64,000 bases of DNA from an uncultured Desulfobacterales bacterium (GTDB lineage: Bacteria; Desulfobacterota; Desulfobacteria; Desulfobacterales; SpSt-501). Numbering within the stretch: position 1 is the first letter of the stretch; every line of letters begins with the position of its first letter. Location: positions 104,421-168,420 of the forward strand of contig CALIUY010000002.1 of the NCBI GenBank assembly GCA_938048455.1, written 5' to 3'. The notes beneath the pieces are model-generated. The model did no database searches, was not told the origin of the DNA, and saw only the letters and a list, made by a program, of their open reading frames with translations. Shown here piece after piece: positions 24,647 to 34,027 of the stretch. The position numbers and the translations under genes were made by a program.

Positions 24647-27063
24647 GGGGTGAGCCCTTGCGGTCGATCCGGGGGGGAGGGAGCCACGGGATTCCTTCGC
24701 GGGAAGAGGCATGCAAGAGCGACGAAGGCTGCCGCATAGCAGAAAAAGGCCGCCGCGGCGATCCCGTGCAGCCCGATTTCGATCGCGATCGCCGCCGCGG
24801 CGATCGAAGCCACGCCCGAGGCGCAGCCGTTCGCCGCCCAGGCGTAGGCCTTGGCGCGCGGCCGGGTGACGAAATGGCGCATCGCCGGGGCGAAGGGAAG
24901 GCCGACGGCGAATCCGGCAGAGAGAATCAATAAGATTTGAAACAAATAGCGCAGCGGCGCTCCGAGGCCGGCGATGAAGGATAACCCCAAGAGGGCGGCC
25001 GCGGCCGGAAAGGCAAAGCCCAATCCGGCAAGAACCGCGACACGTTTCAGGCCCGCGGCGCCGATGCGGCCGGAGAGAAGCCCGCCCGCGCTCGAGGCGA
25101 GAAGAAATCCCCCCAGGGTCAGGACGAGGCTGGTTCCCGGATCCCCCAGCCAGAAAACGCCGACATGGAGAAAAAAGATCTCGGCGAAGATGAACCCTCC
25201 ACCCAGGGCGAGAAAGACCCCAACGCCCGCCCGGGAAAGGTGAAGCTCCCCGTGACGGGCGAAACATCGCGGAAAGAGAAGCAGCGCGATCGCCGCCATC
25301 AGGGAGCCGGCGAGGCACAACAGAATGAGCACCTCGCCCGCCCAGCCGAGCACATGCGCCCGTCCGCCCAAGGTGCGATAGAGCTCGGGGAGCCGGGTCC
25401 ACTTGAGCTGACTTCCGGGGAAAGGCTGAAGATCGCTCCGCGGGGCGGCGGAGAGCAGCAAGTCCCGGAAATAGCGTTCGGACCGGCCTTTCTCCCACGC
25501 CTCCTCGAGCCGCCGGTGCTCGTCGAACAACCAAGGGCGGTCGAAGACATGAAAACGGTTGGCCGATTCGGGAGCGGCGTTTCGGGCGTAGACGAGATCG
25601 AAGCGCTGAGCTTCGGCTTGCGCAAGCAGTTTTTCGCGGTTCTGCGGCGGACGGCGAAAGACCAACAAAAGGACGCTGTCCCAGGAGCGAAAAACGAACA
25701 GGTGCTCCGGCGGCGAGGGCGCTCCCAGCATCTCGAGGGCGGAAGCCGCGGTCGCCCAAAGGCGGAGCGTGTCCCCGGGCGGCAGCCGGAGGCGGCGGGA
25801 GACGGCAAGCACCCCATCGGGCGTCAGACGCTCGAGAAAGGAGAGGAAAGCCTCGCGGGTGAAGAGATGCTCCTGGTCGAGCGCTTCGGCGCCGGGCAGG
25901 CTTGCCCCCCAGTGCTCGACCTGAATGACGTCAAAGCGAGCGGGCGACGAGGAAAGAGCTCCGCGCAGCTGGCCGGAGAGATGAGGGACGCCGTAGTGGG
26001 CACCGAGTCGAGAGGCGACGTGGGGGTTCGCATGGAAGACCTGGATCGCCTTCGAACCCGCGGCGCGGGCGGCCGGAAGAGCAAGCCCCCCCGAGGAGAG
26101 AACGACGAGGACGCCTCCTGGAGGCCCCTCGCGCAGACGGTATACGAGCCCGGAGAGGGTCATGGCGGTGAAGCGCTCCGTTCCGACGTCTTGCGGATAG
26201 AGATAGACCGGGCGGTCGCCGTCGATCACCAGGGCATGGGCCGCAGGGAGGATCTCGGAATATGCCAGGCTCAGGCCGGGGGCGAAGCGGAGGTAAGGAC
26301 TTTGGACGAGATCCAGTTCGCCGCGCAGATCCTGCGCCACCCGGTGGATTTCGGTCGCAGGGAAGGAACGGACGTGGCTCAGAAACTTGAATTCGGAGCG
26401 GGGCAGGAGGCGAAGGGATTCGGATCCGGGAGCAAGCACCCCCAGGGTGAGCAGAAAAGCGATCGCCGCCCCGGCTTTCGTCGGCGTGGCAAGACGGACG
26501 TTTTCGGAGGCCGATGCCGTGGATCCGTGCCGGAAAAAACGGCTCAAGGGAGCAAGCAGGGGGAGAAGGGCGGTCGCCGCCAGCAGTGTCCCCGGGTCGA
26601 AAAAGGTCAGGAAAAAGCCGGGTGCGGCGACACCGGTCGCCGATCCCGCAAGGGATGCGGCATAGATGGGGCCGCTTTTTTCCGGACGGGACAGATAGGC
26701 CGATGCGGTGATCCGGCCGCAAAAGAAAAAAGGAAGGGAAAAAAGGAGACAGGCCGCGAAGAGATAGGCCGCCTGGACCGGCTCGAGAAGAAGCCGCTGG
26801 TAGTCAAGCGGGATGAATCGCAACCCGGCTAGGGAGGCGAGAAGAGAAAGGGATAAAAAAACCGCCGGCGGGGAAAGATCGGCTCGGGCGTCGGGGTCTT
26901 TCGCGGCGAGGGCGATCCGGGTTCCCGAGGCGGCGAAGCCGAAGAGAGCGATGCCGATGACGAGAAAGGCGAGGTGATTCCACTGCGTGACGGCGAAAGC
27001 ACGGGCGAGGAGGACTTCGAAGGCGAGCGCTGCGACGGAGACGAAAAAGACGTTTGCAAGCAT
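24643..27063 (-). CDS. Membrane protein with spermidine-synthase-like soluble domain
   Basis: An 806-residue protein. The N-terminal ~230 residues hold about six to seven helices, starting MLANVFFVSVAALAFEVLLARAF. The middle (~240-560) resembles a spermidine-synthase or aminopropyltransferase Rossmann domain. The C-terminal ~230 residues hold another set of helices. The nucleotide loop is degraded (VLSSGGLALPAARAAG in place of a GxGGG loop), and the usual acidic VEID strand is VFHANPHVA, so binding of decarboxylated SAM is doubtful. Such membrane fusions are known in bacteria without a proven function. It lies 18 bases after pcm and overlaps the next gene. Confidence 0.75.
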   Translation of the reverse strand: MLANVFFVSVAALAFEVLLARAFAVTQWNHLAFLVIGIALFGFAASGTRIALAAKDPDARADLSPPAVFLSLSLLASLAGLRFIPLDYQRLLLEPVQAAYLFAACLLFSLPFFFCGRITASAYLSRPEKSGPIYAASLAGSATGVAAPGFFLTFFDPGTLLAATALLPLLAPLSRFFRHGSTASASENVRLATPTKAGAAIAFLLTLGVLAPGSESLRLLPRSEFKFLSHVRSFPATEIHRVAQDLRGELDLVQSPYLRFAPGLSLAYSEILPAAHALVIDGDRPVYLYPQDVGTERFTAMTLSGLVYRLREGPPGGVLVVLSSGGLALPAARAAGSKAIQVFHANPHVASRLGAHYGVPHLSGQLRGALSSSPARFDVIQVEHWGASLPGAEALDQEHLFTREAFLSFLERLTPDGVLAVSRRLRLPPGDTLRLWATAASALEMLGAPSPPEHLFVFRSWDSVLLLVFRRPPQNREKLLAQAEAQRFDLVYARNAAPESANRFHVFDRPWLFDEHRRLEEAWEKGRSERYFRDLLLSAAPRSDLQPFPGSQLKWTRLPELYRTLGGRAHVLGWAGEVLILLCLAGSLMAAIALLLFPRCFARHGELHLSRAGVGVFLALGGGFIFAEIFFLHVGVFWLGDPGTSLVLTLGGFLLASSAGGLLSGRIGAAGLKRVAVLAGLGFAFPAAAALLGLSFIAGLGAPLRYLFQILLILSAGFAVGLPFAPAMRHFVTRPRAKAYAWAANGCASGVASIAAAAIAIEIGLHGIAAAAFFCYAAAFVALACLFPRRNPVAPSPPDRPQGLTP

Positions 27064-27081
27064 CCGGCGCCCCGGGAGTAA

Positions 27082-27795
27082 TCAGTTCTTCAGGGCCTGG
27101 CCGGTGAGAGGGACGAAAAGCACACCGGTCACATTGCGTAGGGTCGTCTCGGCACCCGTTCTCGTGACCAAAACCAGGTTCTGGTACCCGAAAGGGCTGC
27201 CCAGCGGGAGAACCAGACGCCCGCCGTCTTTCAGCTGGGCGATCAGGGGCGGAGGAATATGGTCGACGGCCGCGGTGATCATGATGGCATCGAACGGAGC
27301 CTTTTCCGGCCAGCCGAAATAGCCGTCCCCTTCCCGGCAGCTCACGTTTGCGAAACCATGAGCCTCAAGTACGCTTTTTGCCATTTGATAAAGTTTGGCC
27401 TTGATTTCCATAGTATAAACTTCGGAAACCAATCTGGAAAGAATCGCCGCCTGATAGCCGGATCCGGTTCCGATCTCGAGCACGCGGTCGGAGGGTTGCG
27501 GTGCGATCAACTCGGTCATGAGGGCGACGATATAAGGCTGTGAGATGGTCTGCCCTTCGCCGATCGGAAGCGGCCGGTCACGGTAGGCGGAGTCGCGCAG
27601 GTGCGGCGGGACGAACCAATGCCGCGGGACTTCCTGCATCGCCCGGAGCACTTGCGGATTGGACACCCCCCGGGCGCGGATCTGTTCCTCGACCATGGCC
27701 CGGCGGGCCTTCTCCAGGCTTTCCTCTGCTGCGGCGAGCGTCCCCGCGGCGGCTGCAAGAGAGAAGGCGAGAACCAAAAGGCTTGGCGTGCGCAT
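27082..27795 (-). CDS. pcm: Protein-L-isoaspartate O-methyltransferase with signal peptide
   Basis: A 237-residue PCMT. Catalytic blocks are MVEEQIRARGVSNPQVLRAM, PLPIGEGQTISQPYIVALM, and the SAM motif LEIGTGSGYQAAIL, followed by REGDGYFGWPEKAPFDAIMITAA. The ATG at 27795 begins a hydrophobic leader (LLVLAFSLAAAAGTLAAAEE), so the enzyme is probably exported or anchored. A much longer frame upstream runs over the bactofilin genes in antisense and is not coding. PCMT repairs isoaspartyl damage; a periplasmic form would need SAM there, which is puzzling. It is the first gene of the minus-strand run to 23809. Confidence 0.9.
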   Translation of the reverse strand: MRTPSLLVLAFSLAAAAGTLAAAEESLEKARRAMVEEQIRARGVSNPQVLRAMQEVPRHWFVPPHLRDSAYRDRPLPIGEGQTISQPYIVALMTELIAPQPSDRVLEIGTGSGYQAAILSRLVSEVYTMEIKAKLYQMAKSVLEAHGFANVSCREGDGYFGWPEKAPFDAIMITAAVDHIPPPLIAQLKDGGRLVLPLGSPFGYQNLVLVTRTGAETTLRNVTGVLFVPLTGQALKN

Positions 27796-27872
27796 CGATG
27801 GATCCGTCCCTCTTGGCGGCGGATCATACCATGGGTCGGGCGCCGAGGCCATGAACACGGCGTCGCCGCGAG

Positions 27873-27901
27873 TTGTCAGAGGCGATGAGCCGTGATAGAA
27901 A
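27873..27901 (+). promoter_or_regulatory. Candidate promoter of the bactofilin pair
   Basis: TTGTCA (27873-27878), 17-base spacer, TAGAAA (27896-27901), about 42 bases ahead of the first bactofilin ATG. Moderate match to both hexamers. Confidence 0.35.
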
Positions 27902-27942
27902 GCCGTAAAAAGAAAAAGCTCGTGTGCCGGAAGCCGGATTCC

Positions 27943-28344
27943 ATGGGACTTTTCTCCTCGAAAACGAAGGCGGGACAGAATCTTCCGCGCAAGGAAAACC
28001 GCGCCGGTGCCGAGACCTCGCTTATCGGCGCCCGCATCTCCGTCCAGGGGAAAATCACCGGCAGCGGAAGCCTGATCGTGATGGGAAAAATCGAAGGGGA
28101 GATCGACTTGGCCGGGGAACTCGTCGTTTCCCCACCGGCGAGCCTTCGCGGAGAGATCCGCGCCCAGGCGATCGCCGTCGCCGGCGCCATCGAGGGCCAG
28201 ATCAGCGTGCGGGAGAAGATCCACCTCGAAAAGACGGCCGCGGTTTCCGGAGAAATTCACGCGGGACGAATCTCCATCGCCGACGGGGCGCAGTTGAACG
28301 GCAGCGTGGTGATGAACCGGGAATCCGGCCGGAAGGAAAGCTGA
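27943..28344 (+). CDS. Bactofilin
   Basis: A 133-residue polymer-forming cytoskeletal protein. After a charged N-terminus (MGLFSSKTK) come hydrophobic-hydrophilic strands with a repeating six-residue period (TSLIGARISVQGKITGSGSLIV, MGKIEGEIDLAG in outline), the beta-helix core of bactofilins. It starts at 27943, where MGLFSS fits the family start; a longer frame begins with basic residues lacking a ribosome site. The next bactofilin starts three bases after its stop. Bactofilins scaffold cell-wall or envelope proteins. Confidence 0.88.
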   Translation: MGLFSSKTKAGQNLPRKENRAGAETSLIGARISVQGKITGSGSLIVMGKIEGEIDLAGELVVSPPASLRGEIRAQAIAVAGAIEGQISVREKIHLEKTAAVSGEIHAGRISIADGAQLNGSVVMNRESGRKES

Positions 28345-28347
28345 AGC

Positions 28348-28740
28348 ATGGCCGGCGAGACGAATGCGACGGTCACCTCGATCCTCGGCCGATCGCTGGC
28401 GATCGAGGGGGAAGTCAACGGCGAGGAAAGCCTCCACGTGGACGGAAGGCTCAAGGGCAGCCTGCGTCTGAACGGCGATCTCGTCGTCGGCCCCTCGGGA
28501 ACGGTGGAAGCCGAAATCGAGGTGCGCGATATTTTCATTTTGGGAACCGTCACCGGCAAGGTAACGGCACGCCGCCGGTTCGAAGTGCAGCCCTCCGGAC
28601 GATTCCAGGGGGAGGCCGCGGCCGGCGCCTACGAGATCCATCCCGGCGCGATCTTTGAAGGGATCTCGCGCATGCTTTCTTCGAAGAAACCCACCGAGAA
28701 GGATGCCTCTTCCCCCCCAAAGCCTTCGAACCGCCCTTGA
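28348..28740 (+). CDS. Bactofilin, second tandem copy
   Basis: A 130-residue bactofilin with the same beta-helix period (SILGRSLAIEGEVNGEESLHV, VGPSGTVEAEIEVRDIFILG in outline). It is diverged from the first copy and has a proline-rich C-terminal tail (SSPPKPSNRP). The two genes are separated by three bases, so they are one transcript. Paired bactofilins often co-polymerise. Confidence 0.88.
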   Translation: MAGETNATVTSILGRSLAIEGEVNGEESLHVDGRLKGSLRLNGDLVVGPSGTVEAEIEVRDIFILGTVTGKVTARRRFEVQPSGRFQGEAAAGAYEIHPGAIFEGISRMLSSKKPTEKDASSPPKPSNRP

Positions 28741-28925
28741 TGCCGCTTCGATTGCCGCTCTAAAGATTTTTAATCCCCTCAAAAGCTTTTTGCCCTCCAC
28801 AACGTTTCCTCTCTCTAAAAAACGGGGCTTCGGAGGCCCAATTTCATTTTGGAAAATTTAAATCGTATGTAAAAACAATTTGTTGATCGGTATTTCAGGA
28901 CCCTTCCGGCTCGATGCTCGGGTAG

Positions 28926-28941
28926 TGGCATTTTCTTTGCT
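28926..28941 (+). promoter_or_regulatory. sigma54 (RpoN) promoter of the PilY1-like gene
   Basis: TGGCATTTTCTTTGCT matches the -24/-12 consensus TGGCAC-N5-TTGCW at all positions except one. The GG (28927-28928) and GC (28939-28940) are ten bases apart as required. Predicted start of transcription is near 28952, 43 bases before the ATG at 28995. Pilus genes are often under sigma54 control. Enhancer-binding sites were not identified. Confidence 0.7.
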
Positions 28942-28994
28942 TTCGTCCTTCAACGGCAATCTTCCACGCGGTGACCGAAACGGGAGGCGGTATC

Positions 28995-31900
28995 ATGAAG
29001 ACAAAACGCGATGCCATACGGCGCATGACCCCCGTTCTGCTTCTCGTTCTGGGGATGGCGCTGATGTGCCCGCTGCCGGTGCCGGCGGTCGAAAGAACCG
29101 TCGAGGTGCGGGTATCGGGAAGCGCCAATGACGCCATGGAAAATCCCTTGGGCGTCGTCACCCTGAACGACACGACCCTGCAAATCGGGGGCGCCTATCA
29201 CAAGCTGGGGATTCGCTTCACGAACATCCAGATCCCCAAAAACGCCGGGATTTCCAAGGCCTACATCGAATTCACGACCGCCGCCGTGGACGCCGGGGAA
29301 ACGGTCTACACGATCGAGGCTCAGGCCGCGGACAACCCCTCCGAGTTCGCCGCGTTACCCTGGAACATCTACGTGCGGCCGACCTACACGCTCACCGCCA
29401 ACTGGCAGATGAACTACGCCTGGTCGACGGTGGAGGAGGTTCACCAGACGGCGGACATCAAGGATCTCGTGCAAAAAATCGTCAATCGCTCCGGCTGGTC
29501 TTCCGGAAACGCCATGGTTTTCATCCTGACCGGAAACGACTCCGTCCTGCGCCGGGCCGCCTCCTGGGACGCGGACCCGAATAAGGCTCCGAAGCTGCAC
29601 ATCGAGTACACGGCGAACATCATCGAGGTGCCGATCGCCCAGTCGACCGACGACCTGTATCAGAAAGTTTTTTATCCGAGCGCTACCACCTACAACGGCA
29701 CTTCCCTGTTGATCGGAAGCGATCCCTACACTTACCCCGCGCTGCGTTTCCAGAACGTCGACATCCCTGAGGGGGCGACCATCAACTATGCCGCACTCAA
29801 GTTCACCGCGAGCCAAAATCGTCCGGCGGAACCCGGCTATATTCGGATCATCGGCGAAAGACGGCTGAACCCGCCCACCTTCACGACGGCGAACACGATC
29901 AACAACCCCTCGGTTTACTACCGTCGGTACACGACCGCCGTCGTGCCCTTGACCTTCAGTTACGTCAGCTGGAGCGGACACCCCGACTGGGTTGCCGGCC
30001 AAGTCTATACCTCCTCCGACATCAAAAGCGTGATTCAGGAAATCGTCGGCCAGCCGGGCTGGGGAACGAGCGACAAATCGCTGGTGCTTCATTTGAGCCC
30101 CAAAGGCGGTTCGATTACCCGGCACGCCTGGACCTATGACGGCGACCCCGCCAAGGCGCCGGTTCTGTATGTCGAGTTCGGCCAGGTGGACGGAGGCGGA
30201 TACTCCTATCCCGCCGCCATGCAGGTGACCTCCAGCGAACTCGGCCGGTCCTGCTTCGAAGGCAGCACCGCGGACGGTACGAGTTTCGCCCTCATGAACA
30301 ACGGCGGCTCGACGCTCAACTACACGAGGACCTTGAGCTCCCCGCAGGGGACTTCCTGGATCAGCCTTTACCCGAGCGCCGCCTCAGGAACGGTCGGCCC
30401 GGGCGAGGAGCAAAACTTCTCGGTCAGCTTCAACACGGCCGGTCTTCAGGCCGGGACCTACGAGGCCTACATCACCTTCAACGATCCGAACGCCACCCCG
30501 ACCGAGGTTTCCGTGCGCGTGAGCCTCCATGTGATCAAGGAGGGCTCGATCCGTTGCGGCGAGATTCCGCTCTACACCCAGACCATTTCGAGTCCGGCGG
30601 TGATGCTTTTCCTGGACCTTTCGGGATCGATGTTGTGGGAGGTGGATCTCCTCGACGAGGATGATGTTCTTCCGGTCACCCCCAACCTCGCTCCGGTGGT
30701 GCAGGAGATCGTCAACCGCGACGGTTGGCAGTCCGGGAACGCGATCACCTTCATCATCGAAAAGGTTTCCGGGACGGGTTATCGTGAGGCGCGCTCCTTT
30801 GACGGGTTCAACCCCTCCAAACCGGTCTTCACCGTGACCTATAACGACGGCGGCGGCAGCAAAACCATCGAAACCGCGGTCATGCGCTCGACCGACGACG
30901 GCGACGCTTACAGCGCCATCCCCTGGCGCGCGACCGGCGGAAGCCTGGTTCTCGCCCAAGCCGGAAACGGCTACGGCGCGGCCGTACGCTTCGACGGTCT
31001 GACGATTCCCCGAGGAGCCACGATCGAGGATGCGCGCATCCGTTTCGTTCCCTACAAAACGCTCTCCGATCCGATCACGGTCAAGATCCGCGCTCACGCC
31101 AGCGACAACTCGCCCACCTTCAGCAACATAACGACCGTTCAACTTTTCGAGTCTCAGAGGCCGAGGACTTCGGCCGAGGTGCTCTGGGTGATGGAGCCCT
31201 GGACGGGGGTCACGATCGAAAAGAAGGTCGACGTCGCCAAAACCGTGATCAACGAGCTCGTCAAGGACACCGGCATCTCCTGGGGCTTCGGCTCCTGGGC
31301 GAACTACTATGAAGCGGGCTATGTGAGCACTCAGGATTATACCAAAATCCACGTCGGCTGCCGGCCGCACACGGCCGAGCATCAGGCGAAGATCCAGTCG
31401 GTCGTCTCCGGCTTGGAGACCTATTCCAGCACGCCGTTTTCGCCCTCGATTCTGGCCGGGGTCAAATATTTCAAGGGCGAGCGGTCCGATCTGGAGTACG
31501 GCGAGTATTTTAGGGAGGCTTCCTGTCAGCCGAAATTCTTGATCCAGATCACCGACGGCCAGGGCAACGTGGATTCGACGAACGAAAACGTCCGGGAGCG
31601 GGTGAACCTGCTGGCCGACGCCGGGGTGAGTGCGGTGGGACTGGGCTTCGGCGTGCCTTTAGGCGAGCAAGAGCAGATCTACGCCTTCGCCGAGACGGCG
31701 AATCTGCGCGGCAAGGCGTATCCCGACGACACGCTCTACGCCATGCACATCGAGGACGCCGCCGGCAACGCGATTCCCTACCTGGCGACCAACAAGAGAG
31801 ATCTGGTGGACGCTTTCCGCACGATCATGAACAACGTGAAGGGCGCGGTCTACTACGGCTCGGCACCGGCGGCGACCACCTCGACCGACCTCGGTGACAT

Positions 31901-33965
31901 GGTGCTGCTTGCTTCCTTCAACGCCGCGAACTGGACGGGCGATCTCCAGGCGCTCACCAAGGACCCGGAAACCAAGCGCTGGGTGAGCCGGCTGTGGAGG
32001 GCGAGCGACAGCATGCCGCCCAAGACCGAGCGCAGCGTCTGGACGGTGAACGCCTCGAACGCCGTCGTCCCTTACAGCGAAGACACGCTTTCCGGCGACA
32101 ATTTCCTGTGCAAACCGATCGGCGATATCATCCACTCGACCCCCGTCGTGGTCGGGCCGCCGCCTTATTTCTACACCTTCGACAATTATGGGAGCTTCAA
32201 ACGACACCACGCGGTCACGAACCCCCGGCCGAAAATGGCCTACGTGGGATCAAACGACGGTCTGCTCCACGCCTTCAGCCTCGATGACGGCAAGGAACAA
32301 TGGGCCTTTCTGCCGCGCAGTCTGCACTCCAAATTGAACGAGGCGGCGGCGGCCGAGGCTTATAATCCCTGCTCCACCTCCTATTGTCATCGCTACCTTC
32401 TGGACGGCTCTCCCCAGGTGGCCGACGTCTACGGTTCCTTCGGTGCGCTGAGCCAATCGTGGCGGACGATTCTGGTCGTGGGGCAGCGAAGCGGCGGTAC
32501 CGCCTATACGGCGCTCGATGTCACCTCGGGCGACTCCCCTGCAAGCACGAATCCCGATCCGGCGCGGTTTCTCTGGGAATTCACGGACACGGATCTCGGG
32601 CAGAGCTGGTCCGACGCCTTGATCGAGCGCGTCGCCCACGGGACGAACGCCTCCGCCTGGGGGGTCTTTTTCGGCTCGGGCTATGCCGACAACCCCAACC
32701 AGCAGTTCACCAAGGAAGCCTATCTGTTCGGTTTGGAGGCGGACAGCGGCGCCGGTCTCTGGAAGAACGGCCAGAACAAGGTGAAGCTCATTTCCGAGCG
32801 CAAGCGCCTCGACTACAAGGAAATCGCCTCCGCTCCGTTCGTTGTCGGGGAGGTCGTCACCGGGGCGACAAGCGGTGCGACGGCCAAGGTCGTCTCGGTC
32901 GTCGTCTACGAGGGAGGTGCGGGGACCCTTTACGTCACGAACGCTTCCGGGAATTTCCAAAACAACGAGGCGTTGAACGGCAACCTCGGCCACACGGCCA
33001 AGGTGAACGGGGTGCTCCAGTTCGTCGAGGCCGGTCAGCCGAACAACGCTCTGGCCAGCCCCGTCGCGGCCAATTTCAACCCGGGAGACCGCCTGGAGGA
33101 CTGTCTCTATGTAGGCGACCTCTATGGCACGATGTTCCGCGTCGACCGGATCGGAAAGGGCGAGGAGCCTTCCGTCTCGCGGCTCTTCAAGTTCCACCCT
33201 TACCCGACGAGCCCGGATGTGAACCCCATCCGCGGCAAGGCGGCCGTGGCCTACGGCAGCGAGCCGGAGACGCTCTGGGTCTACTACGGTACCGGGCGTT
33301 ATGAGACCTCCGCCGACAAGATCAGCAACTACCCGCAGTATTTCTTCGGATTGAAGGACGGGAAAACGCCGCGCGAAACCCCTTTGAAGATCTCCGATCT
33401 CGTCTCCCTCGAGGCGCGGTTCACGACGGCGACGGTGGGCGGTGCGACCCGCTTCGTGCGGACGATCCAAGGGGCGAACGCGAGCAAGCGCTCCTGGGCC
33501 CTGAAGCTGTTCGCCGGCCAGTCCGGATGGGGCGGCCCGGCTTCGATCGGCGGAAGCGAGCGGGTTTTCACCAAACCGCTCGTCGTCGGCGAGATCGTCT
33601 TTTTCACGAGCTTCCTTCCCGACGTCGATCCCTGCGGCGGAAGCGGAGACACTTATCTTTTCGCCCTCGATTACCGCACGGGATTGCCGCCGACGAAGCC
33701 GGTCTTCGATCTGAACGGGGACGGCAAATTCACCGACGCCGACAAGGTCCTGATCGACGGCAAACTCGTCGTCCCCGTGGGGGTCTACGTCGGACGCGGT
33801 GTAGGCTCCCAGCCGGTGCTCTTTAAAGATACGGTCTTTGTCACCACCTCTTCGCCGCAGCTGACCGGGCTGGTGGGCGGAAACGAGAGCATCACCGGAT
33901 TGAACGCCTTCCTGGTGAACATTCCGCAGAAGAGGATCCGCATCGAATCCTGGAAGCACGAATAA
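28995..33965 (+). CDS. PilY1-like type IV pilus-associated protein with VWA domain
   Basis: A 1656-residue secreted protein. Signal peptide is MTPVLLLVLGMALMCPLPVPAV. Two ~180-residue beta modules follow, each with a GAxI-type core strand and a GWxSGN- or GWGTSDK-type block. A VWA domain has its metal site DLSGSM at 541-546; about 195 residues of further beta-module sequence interrupt it before the fold resumes near 746 (VDVAKTVINEL). The C-terminal third is the PilC/PilY1 beta-propeller (YVGSNDGLLHAFSLDDGKE near 1085) with an EF-hand-like calcium loop DLNGDGKFTDAD at 1572. PilY1 sits at the pilus tip and aids adhesion and pilus assembly. An ATG at 28995 follows GGGAGG; no other pilus gene is nearby. 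Confidence 0.88.
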   Translation: MKTKRDAIRRMTPVLLLVLGMALMCPLPVPAVERTVEVRVSGSANDAMENPLGVVTLNDTTLQIGGAYHKLGIRFTNIQIPKNAGISKAYIEFTTAAVDAGETVYTIEAQAADNPSEFAALPWNIYVRPTYTLTANWQMNYAWSTVEEVHQTADIKDLVQKIVNRSGWSSGNAMVFILTGNDSVLRRAASWDADPNKAPKLHIEYTANIIEVPIAQSTDDLYQKVFYPSATTYNGTSLLIGSDPYTYPALRFQNVDIPEGATINYAALKFTASQNRPAEPGYIRIIGERRLNPPTFTTANTINNPSVYYRRYTTAVVPLTFSYVSWSGHPDWVAGQVYTSSDIKSVIQEIVGQPGWGTSDKSLVLHLSPKGGSITRHAWTYDGDPAKAPVLYVEFGQVDGGGYSYPAAMQVTSSELGRSCFEGSTADGTSFALMNNGGSTLNYTRTLSSPQGTSWISLYPSAASGTVGPGEEQNFSVSFNTAGLQAGTYEAYITFNDPNATPTEVSVRVSLHVIKEGSIRCGEIPLYTQTISSPAVMLFLDLSGSMLWEVDLLDEDDVLPVTPNLAPVVQEIVNRDGWQSGNAITFIIEKVSGTGYREARSFDGFNPSKPVFTVTYNDGGGSKTIETAVMRSTDDGDAYSAIPWRATGGSLVLAQAGNGYGAAVRFDGLTIPRGATIEDARIRFVPYKTLSDPITVKIRAHASDNSPTFSNITTVQLFESQRPRTSAEVLWVMEPWTGVTIEKKVDVAKTVINELVKDTGISWGFGSWANYYEAGYVSTQDYTKIHVGCRPHTAEHQAKIQSVVSGLETYSSTPFSPSILAGVKYFKGERSDLEYGEYFREASCQPKFLIQITDGQGNVDSTNENVRERVNLLADAGVSAVGLGFGVPLGEQEQIYAFAETANLRGKAYPDDTLYAMHIEDAAGNAIPYLATNKRDLVDAFRTIMNNVKGAVYYGSAPAATTSTDLGDMVLLASFNAANWTGDLQALTKDPETKRWVSRLWRASDSMPPKTERSVWTVNASNAVVPYSEDTLSGDNFLCKPIGDIIHSTPVVVGPPPYFYTFDNYGSFKRHHAVTNPRPKMAYVGSNDGLLHAFSLDDGKEQWAFLPRSLHSKLNEAAAAEAYNPCSTSYCHRYLLDGSPQVADVYGSFGALSQSWRTILVVGQRSGGTAYTALDVTSGDSPASTNPDPARFLWEFTDTDLGQSWSDALIERVAHGTNASAWGVFFGSGYADNPNQQFTKEAYLFGLEADSGAGLWKNGQNKVKLISERKRLDYKEIASAPFVVGEVVTGATSGATAKVVSVVVYEGGAGTLYVTNASGNFQNNEALNGNLGHTAKVNGVLQFVEAGQPNNALASPVAANFNPGDRLEDCLYVGDLYGTMFRVDRIGKGEEPSVSRLFKFHPYPTSPDVNPIRGKAAVAYGSEPETLWVYYGTGRYETSADKISNYPQYFFGLKDGKTPRETPLKISDLVSLEARFTTATVGGATRFVRTIQGANASKRSWALKLFAGQSGWGGPASIGGSERVFTKPLVVGEIVFFTSFLPDVDPCGGSGDTYLFALDYRTGLPPTKPVFDLNGDGKFTDADKVLIDGKLVVPVGVYVGRGVGSQPVLFKDTVFVTTSSPQLTGLVGGNESITGLNAFLVNIPQKRIRIESWKHE

Positions 33966-33981
33966 GCCGTCACGGATCCCG

Positions 33982-34027
33982 ACGGCCGGCGCGAGGTCCT
34001 CCGGACCTCCGCCGGCCGTTTCTTTTT
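33982..34027 (+). terminator. Intrinsic terminator of the PilY1-like gene
   Basis: ACGGCCGGCG (33982-33991) plus GAGGTCC pairs with GGACCTC plus CGCCGGCCGT (34010-34019), giving a 17-pair stem with one bulge and a TCC loop, followed by TTCTTTTT. It sits between the convergent PilY1-like and AMMECR1 genes and ends the plus-strand transcript. Confidence 0.9.

Noticed and set aside
27082..28800. A long minus-strand frame that would extend pcm to 572 residues
   Set aside because: The extension is antisense to the two bactofilin genes and would place a signal peptide in the middle of the protein.
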